Of a DNA stretch of 64,000 nt, positions 1 through 8,348 are shown piece after piece (positions within the stretch are counted from its first letter, which is position 1; the number at the start of each line of letters is the position of its first letter). A model generated the notes under the pieces. That model had not been told where the DNA came from, searched no databases, and saw only the letters and a list, made by a program, of their open reading frames with translations. The position numbers were made by a program, and so were the translations under genes. The stretch lies in NCBI GenBank assembly GCA_020634115.1, contig JACKCH010000011.1, positions 310,001 through 374,000 on the forward strand, read 5' to 3'. The stretch comes from Anaerolineaceae bacterium. Lineage in GTDB: Bacteria > Chloroflexota > Anaerolineae > Aggregatilineales > Phototrophicaceae.

Positions 1-1
1 G

Positions 2-490
2 GCCCGCAGTGCGCACATACGCTTTTCTCGCCGCCGTGAGGGTGACCACTGGCACAACACGGAATGGCGCTATGATCCCAATATTCAATTTCTGGACAAG
101 GCGCTGGAAGTTGCCCGCCGCGAACGCGATGTGTTTGCTATCCGTGAACCGCTAATGAATATTCTCGAATGGGGTCATCTCTTTTCCGAGGCGATTCATA
201 CGTTGGTTGTTGCGCTGGCGATGTTTGTCGCGGCAGAGGGTGATGTCAGGAAGTCAATCATGGGCGCGGTTATGTACGGGCGAGACAAAGATAGCTACGC
301 CAGCGTAGCCGGGGCGCTGGCCGGAGCATTCAGCGGCGTGGATGGCATCCCGGAAGCGTGGATACAACCCGTGATTACGGGCAACCCGGCTGTGGATATG
401 CACGATTACGCGGAGAGGCTTACTAAATTGATCCTGAAGGATTACGAACAGTCCCGCATCAACATAGGTGACCTGGGGGCGCTGCTATAG
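2..490 (+). CDS. ADP-ribosylglycohydrolase family protein, C-terminal part
   Basis: The reading frame is open from the left edge to the stop at 488-490, so only the last 162 residues are seen and the start lies outside the window. The stretch GRDKDSYASVAGALAGA followed by an IPEAW motif matches the C-terminal metal-binding region of the ADP-ribosylglycohydrolase / crystallin J1 fold, where the usual form is GGDTDT followed by a small-residue helix. Here the usual GDTD is GRDKD, so one of the metal-ligand aspartates may be changed. Family members remove ADP-ribose or act on related N-glycosides. The nucleoside hydrolase 38 bp downstream fits a nucleoside or ADP-ribose related role. The substrate cannot be told. 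Confidence 0.75.
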   Translation, partial: ARSAHIRFSRRREGDHWHNTEWRYDPNIQFLDKALEVARRERDVFAIREPLMNILEWGHLFSEAIHTLVVALAMFVAAEGDVRKSIMGAVMYGRDKDSYASVAGALAGAFSGVDGIPEAWIQPVITGNPAVDMHDYAERLTKLILKDYEQSRINIGDLGALL

Positions 491-528
491 ATTTCTTTCT
501 TTGAATAGAGATACCAGGAGAAGACACT

Positions 529-1632
529 GTGCCACAGTTTCCAAAGCTCACACAAGACGAAATGCGCCAGCGCCTTGAACCGCCTTCGGGCAGAATACGA
601 CTGCTCATTGATACCGATACGCACAACGAAATTGACGATCAGTATGCGATTGCCTGGGCGCTGCTTTCGCAGGATGTTTTTGACATTGAAGGTGTGGTTG
701 CCGAACCGTATTCACACCGGCACCACCGCGAACCCCTGCTGGCGGCCTATGATGCGCTGAAGCAGAACGCGAATACCAACGTCGGCACGACGATGCCGGA
801 TATCGCCATGCGTTACGCGGTTTCAGCCCGCCGCATGATCGAAAACGGCATGAATCCCCATGAAATTCGCTTTGTAGACCCTGACGAAGGCATGGAACTC
901 AGTTATCAGGAGATTCTGAAAGTGTTTGAACTGCTGGATGAGGACCCGTCCGGCAAAGTTTTTCGAGGATCGCCAGGGTATATGCAAACCCTTGAAAAAC
1001 CGATCCATAGCCCGGCGGCGGAATTCATCGTCCAGCGCGCTATGGCAGATGATGATCGCCCGCTGTATATCGCTGCGATAGGATGCCTGACAAACATCGC
1101 GTCCGCTATCCTGATTGAGCCTGAGATTATCCGGCGTATTGTTATCTTGTGGACGAGTTCGTACCCTTCGCACATCGAACATTTTTCCCACCTGGCATCG
1201 CTCAACCTGATGCAAGATCCGATCTCATCGCGCCTGCTGTTTGACTGCGGCGTGCCGCATGTCTATCTTCCCGGTTTCTATATCGGCGAACAACTCAAAC
1301 TTTCGCTGCCGGATATGGAACGGTGGGTTAAAGGAAAAGGCAAGATAGGTGATTATCTGTATCACCTGTATACCCACAACCCGATTCACCCCATGATCGG
1401 CGTAAACGACCATTTCGGGCGTACCTGGGTGATCTGGGACGTCATCAACATTGCCTGGCTGTTGAACCCGGACTGGGTGCCATCCCACATCGTTCACTCC
1501 CCTGTTCTGACCGATGATTTGTATTACAGGCAGGACACCAGTCGCCATCTGATGCGTGAAACATACGGCTGTAACCGTGACGAAATCTTCCGGGATTTCT
1601 TCACCAAACTGAATCAAGCGCCGCGAGCATAA
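529..1632 (+). CDS. Inosine/uridine-type nucleoside hydrolase family protein
   Basis: A 367-residue protein starting at GTG 529, with a CAGGAG ribosome binding site at about 515-520. The N-terminal DTDTHNEIDDQ segment (Asp28, Asp30, Asp36, Asp37) is the calcium and ribose binding signature of the nucleoside hydrolase (IUNH) family, which hydrolyses the N-glycosidic bond of ribonucleosides. A late conserved block near residues 285-300 (NDHFGRTWVIWD) supplies the C-terminal Asp/His region expected of this fold. It is likely cytosolic, since no signal peptide is seen. It is first in a run with a nucleoside phosphorylase and sugar-processing genes, suggesting release of a sugar from a nucleoside-like substrate. 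The base and sugar specificity are not evident. Confidence 0.8.
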   Translation: MPQFPKLTQDEMRQRLEPPSGRIRLLIDTDTHNEIDDQYAIAWALLSQDVFDIEGVVAEPYSHRHHREPLLAAYDALKQNANTNVGTTMPDIAMRYAVSARRMIENGMNPHEIRFVDPDEGMELSYQEILKVFELLDEDPSGKVFRGSPGYMQTLEKPIHSPAAEFIVQRAMADDDRPLYIAAIGCLTNIASAILIEPEIIRRIVILWTSSYPSHIEHFSHLASLNLMQDPISSRLLFDCGVPHVYLPGFYIGEQLKLSLPDMERWVKGKGKIGDYLYHLYTHNPIHPMIGVNDHFGRTWVIWDVINIAWLLNPDWVPSHIVHSPVLTDDLYYRQDTSRHLMRETYGCNRDEIFRDFFTKLNQAPRA

Positions 1633-1680
1633 TTATTCACCTGGCGGCGCTCTCATGTCATTGAGAGATACGAGAATTTC

Positions 1681-2436
1681 ATGGCGACATTTCGTTCAAT
1701 TATGGAGATTAAGGCGGAAGAGTGGCTGGTGGCGATGGGTCTCGCACCGGAAGATGTGCCGGATGTCATCATTGTGGAGGGCAGTTGGTGGCGAGCACAG
1801 CGCAGCCAATGGCGGCTGGGATATTTGCACGATGTACACGAACTCGCGTTCCCGGATATTTTCTGGGGGCACTGGAAAGATCGCAAAATCGGCTTCTGCA
1901 TGGCTTACGGCGCGGCACGTACGGTTGAAATTATCCACCTTTTCGGCGTACTGGGCACAAAGCTCGCGGTACAGATTGGCACCTGCGGCGGGTTGCAGGC
2001 TCACCTCAAGCCCGGCGACGTTATTCTGCCGGATGTGGCAATTTGCCGAGAAGGAGTCGCCCACATGTACGGCGCACCGGATGCGGTTCTGGGTTCAGCG
2101 CAGTGGCTGGATGCGGCACAACATCACCTGGATGCACGCGGGCACACGACTTACCGAGGTACACATGTCACCTGGTCTTCCCTGTTCACCGAGACACCGC
2201 AGATGATGGAGGCCTGGCATAAAGCCGGGTATCTCTCAGTTGAGATGGAAACTGCCACGACCTACGCTGTTGCCCGCTATTTCAATATGCCGGCGGTCTC
2301 TATGGTGGTGGTCTGGGATGATCTGACACGTGGCAGGCGGTTTCTCGACCCGCTGCCACCGGGCGGACAGGAAGCGCTGGATCGTAGTAATCAGGCCGTT
2401 TATGAAGTTGCCCTGGAACTGGCAGAGCAGGTTTAG
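1681..2436 (+). CDS. Nucleoside phosphorylase-I family protein (PNP/UDP type)
   Basis: A 251-residue protein with the hallmarks of the nucleoside phosphorylase-I family. QIGTCGGLQ (about residues 98-106) is the phosphate/ribose glycine loop. SVEMETATTYAVA (about 187-199) carries the Glu-Met-Glu signature that binds the ribose. Such enzymes split purine or uridine nucleosides with phosphate. The upstream ribosome binding site is weak, so the start at 1681 is a best guess. It lies 48 bp after the nucleoside hydrolase and 14 bp before the aldehyde dehydrogenase, all on one strand. Having a hydrolase and a phosphorylase side by side suggests that one of them acts on an unusual N-glycoside. Confidence 0.8.
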   Translation: MATFRSIMEIKAEEWLVAMGLAPEDVPDVIIVEGSWWRAQRSQWRLGYLHDVHELAFPDIFWGHWKDRKIGFCMAYGAARTVEIIHLFGVLGTKLAVQIGTCGGLQAHLKPGDVILPDVAICREGVAHMYGAPDAVLGSAQWLDAAQHHLDARGHTTYRGTHVTWSSLFTETPQMMEAWHKAGYLSVEMETATTYAVARYFNMPAVSMVVVWDDLTRGRRFLDPLPPGGQEALDRSNQAVYEVALELAEQV

Positions 2437-2450
2437 AAAAAAGGACATTT

Positions 2451-3965
2451 ATGCTGGAAAAACTCCCTGATAATTATGTCCCGCTGCTGCCAGAAGTTGA
2501 GGCTTTTCTAGCACAGCCGGTCATGCCTTATATCGGTGGCGCGTATGTTGCACCCTATTCAGAGCAGACGTTTGGTACATATGACCCATCGTCCGGGCGA
2601 CAGTTGGCACAGGTTGGCCGTGCCCAGAAAGAAGACGTGAACATTGCTGTCAAGACCGCCCGCGAAGCATTTGATGCGGGGGATTGGTGGCTGCGAATGT
2701 CCCCGGCGGATCGTTCTAAATGTATCTGGCGGCTGGCCGAACTGATCGAGCAGCACGCCGAGGTGCTGGCGCAGCTTGACTCACTGGATAACGGCAAGCC
2801 ACTGAAGACCACACAGACAGATGATATTCCCCTTTCGGCGAAGCATCTGTACTACTATGCTGGTTGGCCGACGAAGATTGAGGGCAGCACGATTCCGGTC
2901 AGTCAGCATACGATGTTCAATTACACGCTGCGTGAGCCAGTCGGGGTCGTTGGGCTGATTGCGCCCTGGAATTATCCCCTGCTGATGGCAACCTGGAAGT
3001 TCGCCCCTGCCCTGGCAGCAGGTAACTGCATCATCCTCAAACCCGCTGAGCAAACGCCTCTCAGTGCATTATATGTCGCCAAACTGACTGAGGAAGCAGG
3101 TTTCCCGCCGGGCGTGTTCAATGTGCTACCCGGCTACGGTGAAGAGGCCGGGGCAGCTTTAGTCGAGCATCGTGGGGTTGACAAGATTGGTTTTACAGGG
3201 AGCGTGGAGGTCGCCCGCAAGATCGTGCAGGGGTCTGTTGGCAACCTGAAACGTGTTTCACTGGAATTGGGTGGCAAAAGCCCGAATATTGTCTTTGCGG
3301 ATGCTGATCTGGAGCAAGCGATAGTCGGCTCAACCTGGGCCATCTTCGGCAATAACGGCCAATCCTGCACCGCCGGCTCGCGCCTGTATATCGAGCGGAA
3401 GGTGTTCGACCAGGTGATTGCGGGTATGCAAGAAGAAGTCAGCCGGATCAAAGTCGGCCCTGGTATGGCACGACAGCAGCCCGACCTCGGCCCGGTTGTC
3501 AGCGACGAGCAGTTGGATCGCGTGATGGGCTATGTACACGAGGCGCTTGACCAGGGCGCACAGGCAGTCACCGGTGGCAGTCGGTTATTTGGCGAACTAC
3601 AGGATGGCTACTTCCTTGAGCCAACCCTGTTTACGGGCGTTACCGATGATCTGCGGGTTAGCCGTGAAGAGATTTTCGGCCCGGTAGTGTGTGCCATGCC
3701 GTTCGATGATGTTAATGAGATTATTGACCGCGCTAATGATACGGATTTCGGGTTGGCCGCCGGGCTGTGGACAACCGATGTCCGCAAAGCCCACAACCTG
3801 GCAAGGGCGCTCAAGGCCGGGACAATCTGGATCAATACCTGGGGCAACACCGAAGCCGCTTCTCCATTTGGCGGCTATAAGCAAAGTGGCTATGGGCGCG
3901 AAATGGGAAAAGAGGCGCTTGATTTGTATACAGACGTCAAGAGTGTATGGATAAAAACGGACTGA
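2451..3965 (+). CDS. NAD(P)-dependent aldehyde dehydrogenase
   Basis: A 504-residue protein of the normal length for the aldehyde dehydrogenase superfamily. It has the PWNYP block near residue 170, FTGS near 247, the catalytic glutamate in LELGGKSP near 271, the nucleophilic cysteine in NNGQSCTAG near 305, and the C-terminal SPFGGYKQSG block. It oxidises an aldehyde to the acid with NAD(P) in the cytosol. An AAAGGA site precedes the ATG at 2451. The gene overlaps the start of the downstream aldolase gene by one base, which suggests that an aldehyde made by the aldolase is its substrate. The overall look is that of betaine-aldehyde or gamma-aminobutyraldehyde type enzymes, but specificity is not readable. 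Confidence 0.93.
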   Translation: MLEKLPDNYVPLLPEVEAFLAQPVMPYIGGAYVAPYSEQTFGTYDPSSGRQLAQVGRAQKEDVNIAVKTAREAFDAGDWWLRMSPADRSKCIWRLAELIEQHAEVLAQLDSLDNGKPLKTTQTDDIPLSAKHLYYYAGWPTKIEGSTIPVSQHTMFNYTLREPVGVVGLIAPWNYPLLMATWKFAPALAAGNCIILKPAEQTPLSALYVAKLTEEAGFPPGVFNVLPGYGEEAGAALVEHRGVDKIGFTGSVEVARKIVQGSVGNLKRVSLELGGKSPNIVFADADLEQAIVGSTWAIFGNNGQSCTAGSRLYIERKVFDQVIAGMQEEVSRIKVGPGMARQQPDLGPVVSDEQLDRVMGYVHEALDQGAQAVTGGSRLFGELQDGYFLEPTLFTGVTDDLRVSREEIFGPVVCAMPFDDVNEIIDRANDTDFGLAAGLWTTDVRKAHNLARALKAGTIWINTWGNTEAASPFGGYKQSGYGREMGKEALDLYTDVKSVWIKTD

Positions 3966-4963
3966 TGACCATGTCCAAAAAGCTCTCATTCGGCAAATTC
4001 CGTGCTCTGCAGCGGGCAAGCACACCGGACGGTTTCTTCAACATCCTGGCGATAGATCACCAGGATGCGCTGCGCCGTGCGATGAATCCGCAGTTTCCAG
4101 ACCGTGTAAGCCCTGCGGACCTGACCGGTTTCAAGCTGCAAACTGTCGCTGCGCTCATTGACAATGTCAGCGGAGTTTTGCTCGATCCGGTTTACGGCGT
4201 GTTCCAGGCGATTGTCGGGCAGATACTCGAGACAAAGGGTTTGCTGGTTGAACTCGAGAAGGCCGACTATCAGTTGAACCCGATGCCACTGGATGTCGAA
4301 ATTGATCCGGACTGGAACGTCGCCAAGATCAAACAGATAAATGCTGATGGTGTGAAGTTGTTTTTCTATTACAACCCGCACCAGGCCGATCACGCCGCCC
4401 GCCAGGAAGCCACCATCCGGCAGATCGCGGCAGAATGCAGCCGCCTCGAAATCCCGCTTTATGCGGAGCCGATTATCTACCAGGCCGATGGACTGCCCGC
4501 CAAGGACTCCCGCTGGCCGGTGGTCGAAGCTGCCCGAAGGATCGGGCAATACGACGTAGATGTCCTGAAACTGGAATTCCCGGTGGATGTAAACCGGGAG
4601 ACTGATCCGGCGATATGGCTGGAAGCATGTGAGGCTGTCACCAGGGAAAGCCCTGTTCCCTGGGTTCTGTTGAGCGCCGGTGTCGCGTTCGATGTTTTTG
4701 CGCAGCAGCTTGAGATCGCCTGCAAAGGAGGGGCATCCGGCTTTATCGTGGGGCGGGCTTTGTGGGGGGAAGCTGCCCTGCTCCCCGACGATGAGGAGCG
4801 GTTACAGTGGCTGCGGGTAACGGGGCGCAGGCGTCTGGCACGTTTGAATGCCGTTACCCGGGCTTATGGTACACCCTGGTATACATGCTATGCGACATCT
4901 CGGCCAGTTGTTTCGACTGACACCTTCCGCGTCTACCCGCACATGGAGGCCGGCGATGCCTGA
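3965..4963 (+). CDS. LacD-like class I aldolase (tagatose-1,6-bisphosphate aldolase family)
   Basis: About 332 residues from ATG 3965, which overlaps the preceding TGA by one base; ATG 3947 and ATG 3971 are alternative starts. The segments FNILAIDHQDALRR, VLLDPVYG, KLFFYYNP, DVLKLEFPVD and FIVGRALWGEA match the TIM-barrel aldolase family of LacD and of YihT (sulfofructose-phosphate aldolase). In that family a lysine, here probably in DVLKLEFP, forms the Schiff base. It is expected to cleave a ketose phosphate into two three-carbon pieces or similar. Its place between an aldehyde dehydrogenase and kinase/isomerase genes suggests one pathway. The sugar is unknown and a tagatose substrate should not be assumed. 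Confidence 0.78.
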   Translation: MTMSKKLSFGKFRALQRASTPDGFFNILAIDHQDALRRAMNPQFPDRVSPADLTGFKLQTVAALIDNVSGVLLDPVYGVFQAIVGQILETKGLLVELEKADYQLNPMPLDVEIDPDWNVAKIKQINADGVKLFFYYNPHQADHAARQEATIRQIAAECSRLEIPLYAEPIIYQADGLPAKDSRWPVVEAARRIGQYDVDVLKLEFPVDVNRETDPAIWLEACEAVTRESPVPWVLLSAGVAFDVFAQQLEIACKGGASGFIVGRALWGEAALLPDDEERLQWLRVTGRRRLARLNAVTRAYGTPWYTCYATSRPVVSTDTFRVYPHMEAGDA

Positions 4964-6158
4964 ACGCATCCCCCGGATTGTGGGCGTTGGTCTGACCCCT
5001 TTCGCATCGCACAGAGAAGACTGCAATGTGCGTGATCTGGTGGTTGAGGCCGTGCTCGACTGTGTAAGAGACGCCGGGATAGAAAACCTGGATGCAGTAG
5101 AACATGGCCTGACGAGTTACGAGAGCGACCATTTCAACCGGCAGATGACTCTCGGCGCGATTCTGCATGACACGCTCGGTCTGAATCCCACGCCGAATGT
5201 GCGTGTAGAGGGCGGAGGGGCAACCGGCGCGCTGGCGCTGCGAACGGCCTGGGCGTATGTCAAGAGCGGTCTGTGTGATTCCATCCTGGTTTATGGCGGC
5301 GAAACCAACGGCAAGAGCATCGCTTCGCAGACGGCCAATCAGTTATTCGCCCTTTCCGCCGATGTTGACTGGGAGATGATGGTTGGCGGAACGTACACGG
5401 CGTTTTATGCCGCGATGATGCGCACCCACATGGAAAAGTATGGTACGAGACGGGAGCACTTTGCCCATGTTGCCGTCCGCAACCGCCGCAACGCTGCCGC
5501 CAACCCTTTTGCCCAGAGGCCGATGGATATTACCGTTGCCGAGGTGCTGAACTCACGGCCTGTGGCAGAACCCTATACTCTGCTGGATTGTAGTCTGCTG
5601 AGTGACGGCGCAGCGGCGATCCTGCTGGCAACTGAGGACTGGGCGCGACAGAACAGTTCCCAGTTTGCGGAGCGGCCGCAGGTTGCTTTCGTGGCGACAG
5701 GCTGCGGAACAGACACGATGCGGCTTGGCGACCGCTATCCAAATCTGACAAACTTCGCCGGGAAACGCGCTGCCGCGCAGCAAGCCTATCAGCAGGCGGG
5801 CATCACGAACCCGCTGGAAGACATTGACGTTGCTGAATTGTATGACAGCTACAGTGGGGTGGAAATCCAGGCCGTGGAAGACCTGGGATTTATCCCCCAG
5901 GGACAGGGAGGCCCGGCGGTTGTGGATGGTCTGTTTGACCGTGACGGGGTGCTGCCGGTGAATACCAGCGGCGGTCTGCTGGGACGCGGTGCGCCAGTTG
6001 GCGCAACAGGTATCGCCCAGGCGATTGAGGTTGTACAGCAGTTATGGGACGAAGTCACGCCCGAACGACAGGTTCCCAATGCGCGGCGCGGACTGACCGA
6101 CACCCACGCCGGAATCGGGACGATCTGCGTTGTGAACATCTTTGAGCGACAGGACTGA
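4956..6158 (+). CDS. Thiolase-like protein lacking canonical catalytic Cys and His
   Basis: A 400-residue thiolase-fold protein of the SCP-x/acetyl-CoA acetyltransferase branch. ATG 4956 has a GGAGG site and overlaps the aldolase by 8 bp. The fold is clear from VYGGETNGKS, SDGAAAILLAT, the NTSGG block and PVGATGIAQAIE. However, the position of the nucleophilic Cys (normally in a CASG-type motif) is Gly88 in VEGGGATG. The GHP histidine is Ala346 in GRGAPVGATG. The usual HDCF block reads LYDSYS. Claisen chemistry by the classical mechanism is therefore unlikely. The next gene is a DUF35 protein, the usual structural partner of such thiolase-like proteins. A CoA-binding, scaffold or variant-lyase role is possible. 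Confidence 0.82.
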   Translation: MPERIPRIVGVGLTPFASHREDCNVRDLVVEAVLDCVRDAGIENLDAVEHGLTSYESDHFNRQMTLGAILHDTLGLNPTPNVRVEGGGATGALALRTAWAYVKSGLCDSILVYGGETNGKSIASQTANQLFALSADVDWEMMVGGTYTAFYAAMMRTHMEKYGTRREHFAHVAVRNRRNAAANPFAQRPMDITVAEVLNSRPVAEPYTLLDCSLLSDGAAAILLATEDWARQNSSQFAERPQVAFVATGCGTDTMRLGDRYPNLTNFAGKRAAAQQAYQQAGITNPLEDIDVAELYDSYSGVEIQAVEDLGFIPQGQGGPAVVDGLFDRDGVLPVNTSGGLLGRGAPVGATGIAQAIEVVQQLWDEVTPERQVPNARRGLTDTHAGIGTICVVNIFERQD

Positions 6159-6160
6159 AC

Positions 6161-6691
6161 ATGGATACACGCAACGTAACCAGTCTGATCGAGCGTAAAA
6201 CCGTACTGCCGAAATGGGCCGGTGCGAATGACCCCTGGGCGGCCTTCCGGCAGGTTGAAGTCATCACGCTGGAACTCACCCAGTCTTATAAACACAGCCT
6301 GGGGAAGTATTCACGCTTCTTCATTGAATTGGAAAACAGGCGTTTCTTTGGCACACAGTGTCCAACCTGCCACAGGGTGTATACCCCGCCGCGCCCCCTT
6401 TGTCCCAACTGTCTCACGATTACAGCATGGCAGGAGCTGCCCGGCACAGGCACAGTACAGACATTCTCCGTAATGCATTTCCCAGCGCTGGTCAATGACG
6501 ATGTGCGGGACATGAAAACGCCGATTATCCTGGCTTACGTTCTACCAGATGGTGGTTCGACCCTGTTTCCGCATGTCCTGAAAGCGCCGCCGGACTCAGT
6601 CCATATCGGGATGCGTGTCCGGGTCGCTTACGCCGAATCTCCGGTTCAGCATCCGATTCATCTGATGTATTTTGTGCCCCTGGAGGAATGA
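6161..6691 (+). CDS. DUF35 zinc-ribbon / OB-fold protein
   Basis: A 176-residue protein with a rubredoxin-like zinc ribbon (CPTC and CPNC, about residues 67-84) followed by an OB-fold with GTGTVQTFSV, the layout of the DUF35 family. DUF35 proteins pair with thiolases, archaeal HMG-CoA synthase assemblies or steroid side-chain aldolases, bridging or binding CoA. Here the gene follows the thiolase-like gene by only 2 bp, and its stop overlaps the start of dhaK by 4 bp. It probably forms a complex with the thiolase-like protein. The N-terminal 50 residues, before the zinc ribbon, include a helical stretch typical of this family. Confidence 0.85.
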   Translation: MDTRNVTSLIERKTVLPKWAGANDPWAAFRQVEVITLELTQSYKHSLGKYSRFFIELENRRFFGTQCPTCHRVYTPPRPLCPNCLTITAWQELPGTGTVQTFSVMHFPALVNDDVRDMKTPIILAYVLPDGGSTLFPHVLKAPPDSVHIGMRVRVAYAESPVQHPIHLMYFVPLEE

Positions 6692-7707
6692 TGGCACCGC
6701 GCAAGAAAAAACTCATCAACCAACCGGATACCATCCTCAGCGACATGCTGGAAGGTTTTGCCGCTGCTTACCCGGATATCGTCCGCCTGACAGATACCGG
6801 TCTGATCGTCCGCGCCCAACCCAAAGCCACCGGCAAAGTCGGGCTGGTGATCGGGAATGGCAGCGGACATGAACCCGCCATGATCGGGCTGGTCGGGCAG
6901 GGGCTGTTTGATGTCAACATACCGGGTGAAATCTTCGCCGCACCGGGGCCGGGCCGTATCCTGGACGGGATTAAGGCGGCGGATCATGGCGCGGGTGTAC
7001 TGGTGTGTGTATCGCACCATGCTGGCGACCTGATGAATGCGGAAATGGCGCTGGAACTGTGCCAGATGGAAGGCATGGAGCAGGTGGAGATGGTCGTCCT
7101 CTATGACGATATTTCCAGCGCGCCCAAAGGCCGTGAAGCCGAACGGCGGGGGACTGCCGGGTTGTTTTTCGTCTGGAAGATGCTGGGCGCTTATGCCGAA
7201 ACCGATGCGACGCTGGCCCAATGCAAGGCAATGGCGGAGAAAATCCGCGATAACACCCGAACCCTGGCCGTCGCGATCACCTCCGGGACGAATCCTGTTT
7301 CCGGTGAGGTCATGTTCCAACTGCCGGACGATGAAATTGAAGTCGGCATGGGGGTACATGGTGAAGTGGGTCAGGGACGCCACAAACTGGTTTCCGCCGA
7401 TCAGACGATTGACATTATGCTACCGGCTGTTCTGGAAGATTTACCCTTTCAGGCAGGCGATGAAGTACTGGTCTTCCTGAACAACAGCGGCAGTATGACC
7501 CAGATGGAACTGTTTATCCTGAACCGGCGAATCGCCCAGCGGCTTCAGGAAGCCGGAATCGCAGTCTACAAGACATACATCGGCCCGTATGCCACCACGC
7601 AGGAAATGGCGGGTTTTGCCCTGTCACTATGCCGGGTGGATGACGAACTCAAAGCCTTATGGGATGCGCCCGCCATCGGCGCGAATGTGAGGATTGTACA
7701 GCCATGA
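6688..7707 (+). CDS. dhaK: DhaK-type dihydroxyacetone kinase subunit
   Basis: A 339-residue protein with the DhaK signatures: NGSGHEPAMIGLVGQG (about residues 57-72) and GMGVHGEVG (about 220-228), whose His224 corresponds to the histidine that binds the keto group covalently. The gene starts by an ATGA overlap with the DUF35 gene and is coupled in the same way to dhaL. DhaK binds dihydroxyacetone or larger ketoses, while DhaL supplies the nucleotide or phosphoryl group. The usual GGGSGHEP reads IGNGSGHEP. No dhaM is found nearby. The substrate may be a longer ketose made by the isomerase two genes down. Confidence 0.88.
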   Translation: MMAPRKKKLINQPDTILSDMLEGFAAAYPDIVRLTDTGLIVRAQPKATGKVGLVIGNGSGHEPAMIGLVGQGLFDVNIPGEIFAAPGPGRILDGIKAADHGAGVLVCVSHHAGDLMNAEMALELCQMEGMEQVEMVVLYDDISSAPKGREAERRGTAGLFFVWKMLGAYAETDATLAQCKAMAEKIRDNTRTLAVAITSGTNPVSGEVMFQLPDDEIEVGMGVHGEVGQGRHKLVSADQTIDIMLPAVLEDLPFQAGDEVLVFLNNSGSMTQMELFILNRRIAQRLQEAGIAVYKTYIGPYATTQEMAGFALSLCRVDDELKALWDAPAIGANVRIVQP

Positions 7708-8348
7708 CGATCACAGCCAGCGACTTGCGCGGCATGATTACGGCCATCAGTGCCACGATTGCTGAAAACGTGTCCATGCTGAACGCGCTTGACTCCGCCC
7801 TGGGTGATGGCGATCACGGTACCACCATCAGCGGCGGATTCGCGGCGGCGGCGGAACAGACAGCAAGCGCAGCTTCTCCGTTTGACGTGCTGCGTCTGAC
7901 CGGCATGACACTGATGAATCGGATGGGCGGTTCATCCGGCGCGTTGTTTGGCACGCTGTTTGTGCAGGCCGCAATGACCGTCAAAGATGTTGAGACACTT
8001 ACGCTCCAGCAGTTCGCGGCGATGTGGCAGGCCGGGAACGATGGCGTGATGAAGCGGGGCAAGGCAGCGCCGGGGGACAAAACGATGGTAGATGCCCTGT
8101 CCCCGGCAGTCGCCGCATTGCGGCAGAGCGTGGCCCAGGGGGAAACGATGGAGCAGGCTTTAAGAGCCGCCGCTGCCGCTGCTGCACAGGGCGCAAACGC
8201 CACGACGGAAATGACAGCCCGGCACGGGCGCGCACAGTATGTAGGGGAACGCGCTGTCGGCCACATGGATGCTGGCGCGCAATCAGTCGCCCTGATGTTT
8301 TCAGCCATGCACGACTATTGGAAGGGCAAAGACGATGGCAAAACATAA
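7704..8348 (+). CDS. dhaL: DhaL-type kinase subunit
   Basis: A 214-residue protein started at ATG 7704 in a 4-bp overlap with dhaK. LDSALGDGDHGTT (about residues 28-40) carries the aspartates that hold Mg-ADP/ATP in DhaL. GGSSGALFGTLF and PGDKTMVDAL are further family blocks. It should deliver the phosphoryl group to the ketose bound on DhaK. Split DhaK and DhaL are typical of the PTS-dependent system, but no DhaM or other PTS gene is seen here, so an ATP-dependent two-subunit kinase is possible. It overlaps the following isomerase gene by 14 bp. Confidence 0.88.
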   Translation: MTITASDLRGMITAISATIAENVSMLNALDSALGDGDHGTTISGGFAAAAEQTASAASPFDVLRLTGMTLMNRMGGSSGALFGTLFVQAAMTVKDVETLTLQQFAAMWQAGNDGVMKRGKAAPGDKTMVDALSPAVAALRQSVAQGETMEQALRAAAAAAAQGANATTEMTARHGRAQYVGERAVGHMDAGAQSVALMFSAMHDYWKGKDDGKT

